Source: Limnomonas spitsbergensis (Eukaryota > Chlorophyta > Chlorophyceae > Chlamydomonadales). From it: a stretch of 64,000 nucleotides of DNA. Below the pieces are notes generated by a model, which searched no databases, was not told the origin of the DNA, and saw only the letters and a list, made by a program, of their open reading frames with translations. Position numbers and translations under genes: made by a program. Of the stretch, positions 11,101 through 23,100 are shown piece after piece. Position 1 is the first letter of the stretch. Every line of letters starts with the position of its first letter. Where the stretch lies: contig JAYJMM010000095.1 in the NCBI GenBank assembly GCA_037349105.1, forward strand, positions 992,001 to 1,056,000, in the 5' to 3' direction.

Positions 11101-14100
11101 TCAGCGAATTGACGCTGAGTCAAGGTGGTGGGACTAAAGGTCCATCATGCCAAGCCAGGTGAGGTCCGAAGGGTGTCATCACGGGCCACCAGCCACGCAC
11201 ACAGCCGCCCGCCCTTAAGCCCCAAACCAGTCAGGCCACTTTTTGCAGGGCTGCCTCGCAACGCTGGGTTCATTCAGGGCACACGCTCCCAACTCAAAGG
11301 CCTGAATGGTATCTGCCGCTGGAAGCACCTCGTGCCTCCGCCCCGAAAGCAACAGAAAGCGAGCTCTTGGCACCACCCGAACCCCTAACCCTGCCCCTAT
11401 CCCAGCCCCATCCCCAACCTTAACTCTAAACATGCACCTATCCTGGCCTCCATCTCTGCCCTGAGTCCCTGACACACCAGCACTCACCGCATGTGTGCTG
11501 AGGTTGGCGTGACCCTGGCCGGGCTGTTAGGCCCCACATCCGCACCCGTTCCGCCGCGCCGCCCAGCTCGTTCCAGCGTGAGCGCCTTGGCCAGCCGCTG
11601 CTCGCTGACCGAAACGCGTTCCAGCTGCGTCATGATCTGACCCACAATCAGGCCGGCAACCTCACCAATGCCAGGCCGCCTGTCCGACAAGGGGGAGCGG
11701 GGGAGGAAAAAGGGGAGCGGTGCAGGGGGGAATAAATGGCGTAAGCTCAAGGATTGGGTTGGTATGTAACAAATATAGGCCTGACAACAGGCGGATGGGG
11801 AAGAGAGGCAGCAGTTCAGGCCTGTTGATTTATTTTCATCATGTGCGGCAATCAAAACCTGCAGGTCCCTCCTACTGCCTCCCTTTCACTGGTTCCTTCC
11901 CTCCTCGTCACCCCCATCCACCTGCCACCTGCTTACTTATCGCCTCCTCCCCCTGCACCCACACCTGTCTCACTCTCCTCCTTATCCCCCCCCCTGTTGC
12001 TCCTACTTTCTCGTACCCTCCATCCCCCTTATCCTCCTTCTGATTCTCTTGTGCGTAGCTTTCTTTCTTTCCTTCTGATCCCCTTGCCCCTGTCCCTCAC
12101 TCCCAGCACGCATTCCCTCCTTATCTGCTACTTCCTGCCCCTGCCACTCACTTGTCTGGGTCCACTGTCATGAGTGCCTTCACCAGCTGCTTGAGATGCA
12201 TGGAATAGGCGACTGCACCCGGGGGGTCGCTGACAGGTTCATAGTTCCCCTAAGCACAGCAGCAGCAGCAGCAGTTAGGGTTATAGGGCTCAGGGCTTGT
12301 GCTTCAAAATTGCCTCCATATTTGGGCCCGAGGCTATTTTCATTTCAGGAAGCTGCTGCTACTGGCTCGTTCAATGGTAATCATCTCATGCTGTACTTTT
12401 AGACTTATGCTGGCAGTTCCGGTCTTATTCTACATCTTCTGGCGCACCTCGACAATCTTTGAGGCCACGCTCAGCGGATTGGTCCCGTCGAAGGGCGGCC
12501 GCAACATCATGATATGGTACAGGACGCATCCCAAGGACCACACATCGGCCTTCTCCGTGTAGTGCTCCTAAGGACAAGGGAAGCAGTACCGTCAGAGGTG
12601 TAGAGCTCTTTAAAGGGCGGTCACAGCACCGTGATGTGGTATTAAGTACCTCCCCATGAGGCCAGACGTGGGCCTTCTCTGTGTAGTGCTTCTGAGGAGA
12701 GCAGTACATGCCAGTAGGGGATGTATACCCGTGTAATGGGCTGTGTTTAAATCTGGGTCTGGGGTCATGATGTAGGTTTTATAAACCAAAACCCCTCGAG
12801 CTATCAGATCACCGTGAGACTCCAAGGAGACATAGGCGGCAAGGAGGGAGGGCGCACAGCCACACACAGTGCGCTGGAAGTGACATCTGGTGTGATATCC
12901 GCGAGGTGTGCTGTGAATCAGGTCTGGTATGCATGAGTTGTGTTGTGTTGTGTGCGGGGTGTGCTCAGCGATAAGAATGACGTGTCAGGTATGTTGTGCA
13001 TCAGGTGCAACATGTGTGAAGAGGTGTGACAGGTGTGGGGTGTGACCTGCCTGCTGGATAATTTCAGGGCAGGTGTAGGGCATGGTCCCAACGACGCTCT
13101 GCGCTACCACGCTACCAGTGAGGCTCTTTGCCAGGCCGAAGTCAGCAATCTTCGTCTGGCGGAGCCCGTCGGCACCCTGTGAGACACGTGGAGGAGTTTG
13201 AAGAGGGTAAGTCAGGTCGAGGTATTTATGAAAAATAACGAGGGGAGGTGCCTAGAGATGAGAGGTGTTTCCCCTCCTGTTTTTTTCTGGGGGGCACCCG
13301 ATGGTTAACATCCGGAGGGGAGCAGCTCCAAGTCTTCTAGAGCTTGTAGCTTTTCGAATTGATTTCAGATATTTGGAGTGCAAAGGCGGTCCATCGGGGC
13401 GATACCCTATTAAAAGACACTTCGTGATTCGGATGTGGGCATATGGCCGATGAATCGAAGAGGACGACTCAACGTCACTCTTAGACATGATTTACAAAAC
13501 GATGCAGCACGATTACAAGAAGATTACGGCGACAATTTCAGGCGCAGCCCGTATCGGAGAAGTGCTCCGCAACGCAGGTTCCAGATACATCGGCTCGGAT
13601 TTTCCGCAGCATCACGCAATTGACGTGCTGCATGTAGATGTAGGCAGCTAACATGCTTGAAGGCTGTGCTGCGCTGGTGCCTATGCATGATACTGCTGGT
13701 TCTGTCAGGTTGCCTCAGCTACAGTTCAGCTACAAACATCTCGGCCTGTAGGCTGTAGTCTGTCAAAATTAAGCCTCCATCAGCCCAGTGGTACCTCTCC
13801 AGTAGCCTGCTCGTATATTGTACCGCTTTTCACTTCAGGACGCTTCAGCTACTCTTTCGTGAGATCATGGCCTGCGGGGCTCATATGATTATAGCCCTCA
13901 GGCTGAAGCTTGCTAAACAAGCTGGAAATGTATATTTTAAGCGATTTAGCTGCAATTCAAAGAGCAAAGATCACAAAGCTACGCCCTGTGGGCGGCGTGA
14001 GAGTTGAGAAAAGAACGCAGCCTGGGCAAACGCCTTATGCTCGAACTTTATACCGTCAGAAAAAGTAGGCAATTTCAAGCAACAATCTATTTTACCACGA

Positions 14101-17100
14101 CCTACAGCCATGGGCTGCGCTTCTCACCTGTCCCAGTACAATGTTGGAAGGTGTGAGGTCTCTGTGAACCACCTTCTTCTGCACGTGGATGTAGTTCAGC
14201 GCCAAGGACACCGCAATCAGGACCTGCAGCACGCAACATCAGGCCAGCAGGTCAACCTGTCAGCCATAATGTGTTGCATGCCCCGGCCTTCCACCCACCT
14301 CATACACGCATCCCACTCCTGGACCTGCAGGTGGGTGTCATGATGATGGAACAATACCGCTCCCTCGCTCTTCTCTCCCCTCAAACTCGCCACACACACC
14401 TTGGAACCTTCTCACACCTGAACCCTCACTGACCACAACCCGTCAGCCGCAGGTGCTGATTTCTCCCAGCATGCCTGCCCACTGCTTGCATGCCTGCCCA
14501 CTGCCTGCCCTACATCCTATCCCAGCTCCCACACCAGTTTGTCCACCTTAAAGCTCAAGCACCCAAGAAAACAAGCTGGGCACCCCGCTAGGCTCTGTGA
14601 TCACTAACCTGAAAAGTAGGACCAGTTACCAATTCTCTTTCAAGCAAACAGGCACTGCCTTCTATGTTAACTAGACCACCCTGGGCGGGCCGCCATTGGG
14701 CGTAATAGAGACCCTACTAAGAGTGGCCTTCTGCTGGCGGCCCTGCCAACAGGACATGCTGCACCATGACCCATCAGTCTAAGGCCAGGACTGAGCTGAA
14801 ATGTAGCTGAAATGCGGCTGAATTGCGTCCCAGTGCACTGCCCCACCCCCCCCACCTGCCACACATCTGCCTCCGGCATCCTCCTGCCCTTCCCCTCCAA
14901 GCTGTGGAGGTGATCCAGCAGGCTGACTCCCTCCACCAGCTCCATCGAGATGTACAAGTAAGGGCCCTCAGTGAATGACTCGTAGTACTGCAGCAGCAGG
15001 CAATACAATGAAGGACATGAGTGACAGCTCGGGCAGTGTTGGAAAACATGTCCATTCAATGTCACATCTGGTGGTGAGACAGGGAGGAAGCGGAGGAGGG
15101 GGGAGATATGTGGGGGGAGAGGGGAGAGGGGAGAGGGGGGGGAGAGATGTGGAGGGAGGTTGCACATGAAAGGAGATGGGGAAGTGATTTCCTGCCAGAG
15201 GGAAAGTGTTGCGTAAGTGAGCATGCACCACCTTGCCATTCCAGACAAAAACAGTAGCTGCCAGGCAACAACAGCACCCACCAGGCAATAAAAGTAATTG
15301 CCAGACAGCAACGGTAACCATAGCTGTCACAGCAGAGAGGACGACCAACAACATGGGTGTAGGGGCACTAGGGTCGAGAGGGTCAAGGGTTGGGTGGGAA
15401 AATCTTTCAGGGATGAGGGTTCAGGGCTTAAATCCATACAGCTTTGAACCGGGTGTGCAGAAGTGATCCCCACCCAGAGGAGCTGGAATGATGCAAACCA
15501 AACCAGCCCTATCAGCCCGACCTTGTGGGGGGCACAAACTGCGCAGAACATAACATTTCCAGTGTGAACTTCTAACACATGCTACCTCTAATCCTCCTTC
15601 ACAATCTTGAGCTGTGTGAGGCTGGACAGGATCTGGGCCTCTGCCGCAAATTGTTGAATAAACCCCAACCTCCAACCCCCAACCAAGTAACCCATCCCCA
15701 ACCCATCTGCCCGATGTTGGGCTGTGAGGCTGGACAGGATCTGGGCCTCTGCCACAAGTAATGACATAAAACCCACCCCCCACACACCCAACCCTGTAAC
15801 CCACCCCCACCGCACCTGCACGATGTTGGGGTGTGTGAGGCTGGACAGGATCTCCACCTCCTTATTCATGGTCTTCACGCCTTGGTTGCGCTCTGCGTCC
15901 GTAGCACCAAAGATACCCACATCGGTCAAGGGGAGCTCCTTGAGCGCCACAAGCATGTCCCCGCGGGCCCTGCGTAAGGGGGAGGGTTCAGGAGTCAGGG
16001 TTCAGGATTCAAGCTTCACGGTCCAGGGTCCAAGGTTGAGGATTTAGGGTTCCACGCTTAAGGTGTGAGGCTTGGGGTTCAGGGTGAAGAGCTGGCGGTG
16101 GATGCAGGCGCTGCAGAGGACCTGGGGTGTTGGATCAGGGAGGGCTGGAGGACAGGGGCTAGATCATGCGTCGTCATATGTGTATGTGGATAATTCTCAA
16201 TAAATGAAGATACCGGTAGTGGCAAAAGTTTATTCCCTCAGCTATAGGAGGATTTAGGTTAACGAGTTCAGGATTTTGGTTTATGATTCACGCTTTGGGT
16301 TTGACAAATACGGCTCAGACAGACGCAGCAGAACAACCAATATTAGAGGGCCATGGCAGGATGCCGATAACCCAGCTTGTATTGCATGCCAGGGGGAGCA
16401 GTCCAACAATTTAGCTGCAGCGCCAGGAGCAGTGCAGTGCCAGGAGCAGCAACAGTCTTAGCAACAGCAGCAGCAGCAGCAGTGCTGCTCAGCACAAGTC
16501 CAATGTGCCTCTTGGTGCCTGAAGGGATAAATTTAAATCAAAGCAGCAGCAGCAGCAGCAGTGCGGCAGCGTCAGCCTCCCCTGCCTCCCTGCTTGCCTG
16601 CGTGCCTTGTACACAGCCCCATAAGCCCCCTTTCCCAGCATCTCCAGGATGACGTAGCCCCGGACTATGCGCAGGCTGTCATCGCGGTCTGCAGAGATGT
16701 CGTCCAGGGCAGCGGAGATCCCCGCCCTCTGCTTATCACTCAGCTCTGGAGGGAAGAGTGGGAAGGGGGACAGAGCGTGTCAAGTGGGAAGGGGGGCAGG
16801 GCGTGTCAAGTGGGAAGGGGGCAGTCTCGAACTGGTTGTGAAATGCATGAATGGTGAGCAGTGAAGCAGTGGCCACTGGTGCTGGAGTGTGAGCAGTTAA
16901 AAATGGACATGCACACAAGTGTCCCTTCCTCCCCTCCACTAGAAATTCAAATTGCTGCACCAGATCTGAGCATGCATGGCAGCTCTCCATCCCCCCCCTC
17001 TCACCTTCAAACTGCTGAACCAGATCCGAATATGCTGACAGGGACGTGTTGTAGTGCCCGATATCAATGAACATTGCAAATAGGTCTGGGGGGAATAGCC

Positions 17101-20100
17101 TCTTGAACACCTAGGAAGAGCAGGGGCATGCAAGGGGCACAGGGCGGATAAGACAAACTATTGATCATCTGCCAGGAGCAACATGCCACATCACACCTCA
17201 TCACACCGCATGACATGACAAATCATCACACTACATCACATCACACCCCATCATAACGCATGACGTCACACCTCATCACATCACACCACATGACTACCAT
17301 CGCAACGCATGACGTCACACCTCATCACATCACACCGCATGATGTCACACCTCATCACACTTAAGCACATCACACCACACCACATCACATCACAGGTATT
17401 CTGTGGATGCATTGGAGGGGTTCTGGGAGGGAGATTGAAACCCATGGTGTGTCTCAGGGATGGATGATCAGTGAAACCCTGGTTCAAAGTGGAAGCATGG
17501 GTACCTCAACTCCCCCTCACAGACACAACATCACAATGAAACGCTGCCGTCATCCTGAACATCCCCCACCGTTCCCCACTGCAATACCCCCCCCCCCCCC
17601 CCACCTCCCCCCATAGCACTGCACCGCACCGCACCCCACGCCACCCCCACCCCACCCGCACCACGCCCTGCCCCCCCCTCCTGCACCGCACCCCACGCCA
17701 ACCCCACCCCACCCGCAGCGCACCCCACACCACCCCCATCCCACCCGGAGCACACCCTCCCCCCCCCCCCCCCCGCACCGCACCCCAAGCCACCCCCACC
17801 CCACCCGCAGCACACCCTGCCCCCCCCCCCCGCACCGCATCCCACGCCACCCCCACACCACCTGCAGCACACCCTCCCCCCCCCCCCGCACCGCACCCCA
17901 CGCCACCCCCACCCCACCCGCAGCACACCCTGCCCCCCCCCCCCGCACCGCACCCCAAGCCACCCCCACCCCACCTGAAGCACACCCTCCCCCCCCCCCG
18001 CACCGCACCCCACGCCACCCCCACCCCACCCGCAGCACACCCTGCCCCCCCCCCCCGCACCGCATCCCACGCCACCCCCACCCCACCTGCAGCACACCCT
18101 GCCCCCCCCCCCCGCACCGCACCCCACGCCACCCACACCCCACCCGCAGCACACCCTGCCCCCCCCCCCCGCACCGCACCCCACGCCACCTCCACCCCAC
18201 CCGCAGCACACCCTGCCCCCCCCCCGCACCTTTCTATTTCGTTCCATGCTGAAGAGGTATCTAAGCGCCCTGAAGACATAGGTCTTGAGCGATGCCACCT
18301 CGCATGCACTGCGCTCCGCCTCGCGCAGCTCTGCACGGGTAACAAGGCACACGGGTAAGATACAGGTAGGGGGGCAGGCAGACAGTCAGGGGCGGGGAAG
18401 CAGGTAGACAGGCAGACGGACGGGCGGAAGGACGGGCTGAGCAGCAGACAGGGGAAAGACAGACAGGTGGGCGGGCGGGCAGGTAGACAGGCAGACGGAC
18501 GGGCGGGTGGACGGTCTGAGCAGCAGACAGGGGGAAGACAGACAGGTGGGCGGGCGGGCAAGTAGACAGGCAGACAGACGGGCGGGTGGACAGGCTGAGC
18601 AGCAGACAGGGGAAAGACAGACAGGTGGGCAGGCGGGCAGGTAGACAGGCAGACGGACGGGCGGGTGGACGGGCTGAGCAGCAGACAGGGGAAAGACAGA
18701 CAGACAGGTGGGCGGGCGGGCAGGTAGACAGGCAGACGGACGGGCGGGTGGACGGGCTGAGCAGCAGACAGGGGAAAGACAGACAGGTGGGCAGACGGGC
18801 AGGTAGACAGGCAGACGGACGGGCGGAAGGACGGGCTGAGCAGCAGACAGGGGGACGACAGACAGGTGGGCGGGCGGGCAGGTAGACAGGCAGACAGACG
18901 GGCGGGTGGACGGGCTGAGCAGCAGACAGGGGAAAGACAGACAGACAGGTGGGCGGGCGGGCAGGTAGACAGGCAGACGGACGGGCGGGTGGACGGGCTG
19001 AGCAGCAGACAGGGGAATAAAGACAGACAGGTGGGCAGGCGGGCAGGTAGACAGGCAGACGGACGGGCGGGTGGACGGGCTGAGCAGCAGACAGGGGAAA
19101 GACAGACAGGTGGGCGGGCGGGCAGGTAGACAGGCAGACAGACGGGCGGGTGGACGGGCTGAGCAGCAGACAGGGGAAAGACAGACAGGTGGGCGGGCGG
19201 GCGGGCAGGTAGACAGGCAGACGGACGGGCGGGTGGACGGGCTGAGCAGCAGACAGGGGAAAGACAGACAGGTGGGCAGGCGGGCAGGTAGACAGGCAGA
19301 CGGACGGGCGGGTGGACGGGCTGAGCAGCAGACAGGGGAAAGACAGACAGGTGGGCAGGCGGGCAGGTAGACAGGCAGACGGACGGGCGGAAGGACGGGC
19401 TGAGCAGCAGACAGGGGAAAGACAGACAGACAGGTGGGCGGGCGGGCAGGTAGACAGGCAGACGGACGGGCGGGTGGACGGGCTGAGCAGCAGACAGGGG
19501 AAAGACAGACAGGTGGGCAGACGGGCAGGTAGACAGGCAGACGGACGGGCGGGTGGACGGGCTGAGCAGCAGACAGGGGAAAGACAGACAGGTGGGCAGG
19601 CGGGCAGGTAGACAGGCAGACGGACGGGCGGGTGGGCGGGCTGAGCAGCAGACAGGGGAAAGACAGACAGGCGGTCAGGCGAGCAGATTGATAGGCAGAC
19701 AGATGGGCGGGTGGACGGGCTGAGCAGCAGACAGAGGACAGACAGACAGGTGGGCGGGCGGGCATATAATTAGGCAGACAGCGGGTGGGCAAGTGGGTAG
19801 ACCCAGAGAGGGCAGACCCAGACAGACATAAAGCCCCCTCCCCGTCATCCCTCACCTGCGCTAGGTGATGGCTGTGCCAGCAGCAGCTTCCCCAGCAGTG
19901 TGACGCAGTTGCATTGTCGGATCTGGTAGGCCATCTCGTCATCCTCAGCAATGCGCGTGAGGGCCGTGCAAGCCAGCTGCAGATCACATGAGGGGAGGAG
20001 CGGTGAGAGCAAGAAGCAACAGGAGGGGAGGGGAAGGGAGAGGTTGGGTAGGGACACAAGAGGGGGGAGAAAGGGTGTCGTGGCGAGATGCAGCCGCCCA

Positions 20101-23100
20101 GTGAGAGACACATTTAGGGCGCAGCAAATTCATTGTGCATTAACATTTCGGCTGATCAGCTGCAGAGGACTGCCCCAACTCCCAGAGTTTGGCTCTTGGT
20201 TTCTTGTTGCAATACGTCATACAATGTACATTGACTAGCAGTCCTGGTTTCAGACTCTTGTGAGGGAGAGCGGGGTTGGGGGATCAGGGTCTGAGAACCA
20301 GATTTGATACGTAACCCTTAACCTCAAGCTTCAGGCAGGAGTGATGAGGGAGATCAGGTGCAGATGTTACCGTGCTAAACCATTCACCTTAAGCCCCAGG
20401 CTGGAGTGACGAGAAAGAGAGGGGTTTCTGGCATGCGTATTTAACCTAAATCTCAATCACCATGCTGGTGTGCGGAGGGAGGGACGGCCTGTGAGGCACT
20501 GACCTGCAGCTCAGTGAGCCGGGAGCTGCCACCGGGAATGGCATTGCTGCGCGCATCCGCCGCCACCTCGCGCACTGCAGACCCCAGCAGGGAGGCGAGG
20601 ACGGGGATGATGCCAACCTACACAGCAGAGGGGCGACAGGGAAGGGGTCAGGGGGGGGGGGGGGACCATGGAGCACCAAAAGAGTGGCTGATGTGTGTGT
20701 GACGCGGGGGGTACCCCATGGGGGAGGAAACAGGAGGCACAGGAAGGTGTTCTTAAACAGTGGAGCATGGAGGCTAAGCAGGATTGGGTGAGGGACCAGA
20801 AGAGTGACAGAGGGGGGAAAAGGGGGGAACAGGGGTCCATTCTCACAGGGGCTGAGCAGCAGCAGAGCCATATGGGGCAGATCAGAAAGATCAAGGGTGA
20901 GAGGCTGCGGGACCACATGATCCAGGTTGTGGGCCAAGAGAGAGGGACAGAAGGTTTTCAATTTTAAAATGTCTCCTGCAGCCACGTGAGACAAGAAGCA
21001 GGAACACCCTAAGCGTGCACCCGAACATGGATAAACTTTGACATAAAAATCCAGCTTTGAATAGTTTTCAGGAGCATCCAAGGGCAGGTGTAGGATATAG
21101 ACACACAAGGTGCAGGGTTCAGCCCTCCAGCGTCTAGAGGGGACGACAGCAATGACACCCAGTCCGTGTGTTCGCGCCGAAGCGCAGAACTAAGCAGAAT
21201 GTCAATGGAGAGTTTAGATTGATAGCTGGGCTCTTCGGAGTTTAAGATAAAGCAAAGTGTGCCTGCTGCATCCCTAGTGAAGGGTAAAGGTTGAGGGGTA
21301 TACACCCTCCCTGACGCACCTGGTACATCTCCAGGAGCGCCCCAACGTCTGTGGCCAGATAGCACACCACTCGCAGCAGCGACTGCGCAGTGCAAGAAGT
21401 TAACCTGAGTTCAAATTCGAAATTTAGATCACAGGTCATGAAGGCATTCCTCCCCTTGTCTGGCACACAGCAAATTGTAGCATCCGGCTATCTTATCCTG
21501 TGAGTGGATGAGAGCATGCCCCTCCACACACACTTTCATCATGGCCTGGGGAGGCTTTCTTATTGTTTCATTCAAGGCATGGACATACTAACCATTGGTC
21601 CCCCCTAATACACTCCTCCGGTGATGTTTTTGGAAAGATAGGCAAAAATCCCGCAGCCTGAAAGTCTCCAAAGCACCCAGACAACCGCAGTACTGAAAGA
21701 AGTACATGCGGTACCGATTTTGCAGCTCCTAAATACCGGTAGTAATTATTCTTATGTGTTTAATCCTCCCTTGAGGTGGTGTGTGTGCACTTCCCCTCTC
21801 CCGCCTGCTTGGCGCACAATGGACTGCACAAACTAGGATCTCACCTCAAGCACACGTGAGGAAATGCTTCCCCATGCCCCATTGATTCATCACTACATGT
21901 CCCCCCATCCCATTCAGCACCCCCTCTATCCCCCCACCCCACCATCCAGAGCCCCTCACCTGCGTGAGGCGCAGATCCCTTGTCTGCAGCTGCCCCACAA
22001 TCCGGCATTCACCCGTTGGACAACATCTCGCCATCCCAGCAACCTGTACCTCCTTTCCATCCCAGCCACCTGTGCATCCCCACATGCCAGCGACACCCAC
22101 AGCCCCTCACCTGTGTGAGGTGCGGATCCCCGGTCTGCAGCTGCCCTACGATGCGGCCAAGGCCATTGAGGTTGAGCAGCTCCCAGACAACAGACTCCCG
22201 CCGTGACAGCAAGGCCAGCAGGTCAGCTGGTGGTAGGGAACGGAATGGCAGGATGAGAAGATCAGGTAGTGGCAGGGAGGACAGGACAGGGCAGGATCAA
22301 TGCAGGAGGGACAGAAAGTCCGCTGCCAGCAGGGCAGGGCAGGGTAGGGTCGGGGCAGGTTTTACAACTGGATGGCAATAAGCAAACATTTTACGTCAGA
22401 TGATGAACTCATGATTCAGAGCGCATGCTGTGCTGTGCCTCCCTGCTGCCCAGGAGGACCATCAAAACATACACTACACTAAGCGGTCAGAAACCATCCA
22501 TCAAACACTGCCCCAAGCTGATGTACACTGCAGATCTCCTGAAAGGCCGATTCAACCACAAAACTGCATAGACTGGTTAGCAGACCATGCCCCGTTTCGA
22601 TTCCTGTGCACACCTAAGCCTTGTCCTCTACCTGCCAGCCTCTTGTCAGGTAGATGGTACTAATACAAGACTCAAAGCAGTACTTTTAAGCCTGACAGTT
22701 AAGGGGCTTTGTGTTCACCCTATCCTCTTCTTCATACCTGCCAGCCTCTTGAAGGGCAGGTCGTACTGCTGCACGATGCGCAGCAGTACCTCCAGGCTGT
22801 TGCCATCTGCAACCAACTGGTAGTGCTCCCGGTGGGCAGCAAACCCGATTTGAGCCACCAGCACCAGGGGGAGGACGGAGGGGTCTGAGGACAGAGCAGG
22901 GAGGGGGGGGTAGGGCAAGGGGGGAGGGGGAGAGGGGGAGAGGGAGGGGGAGAGGGAGGGGAACAATGAAGATGTTGTGAAGAGGGGAGGGGAACAATGA
23001 AGGGGGGAGGGGGGGGAGGGAACAATGGGGGAGAGGGGAGGGGGGAGGGAGGGGAACAATGAAGATGTTATGAAGAGGGGAGGGGAACAATGAAGGGGGG

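Larger units (their letters stand above)
12152..16745 (-). other. NEK10 kinase-domain exons
   Basis: Seven exons encode a complete protein kinase fold. Visible motifs: Gly-rich loop GKGAYG (about residues 466-471), ATP-anchoring Lys in VALKEL (about 488), HRDLTPSN catalytic loop with Asp about 595, DFGLAK with Mg-binding Asp about 617, a CPE where most kinases have APE, and EKADVWSLGCVLY of helix F. HRDLT and CPE are features shared with animal NEK10 rather than with other NEKs, which supports orthology. All catalytic residues are present, so an active kinase is expected. The first exon ends at a GC donor (CGCAG|GCAAGC), required by phase; a second GC donor follows the DFG exon at 13050. Confidence 0.9.

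Noticed and set aside
17506..18561. Gly/Val/Cys-rich frames of up to 351 codons
   Set aside because: Translation of the C-rich intronic minisatellite.
18386..20113. 575-codon reverse frame rich in Cys, Pro, Ser
   Set aside because: Translation of the 80-bp minisatellite; it overlaps a real NEK10 exon in another frame.
20446..21108. 220-codon reverse frame with hydrophobic, Pro-rich content
   Set aside because: It spans NEK10 introns and runs in a different frame from the exon at 20504-20617; no family resemblance.
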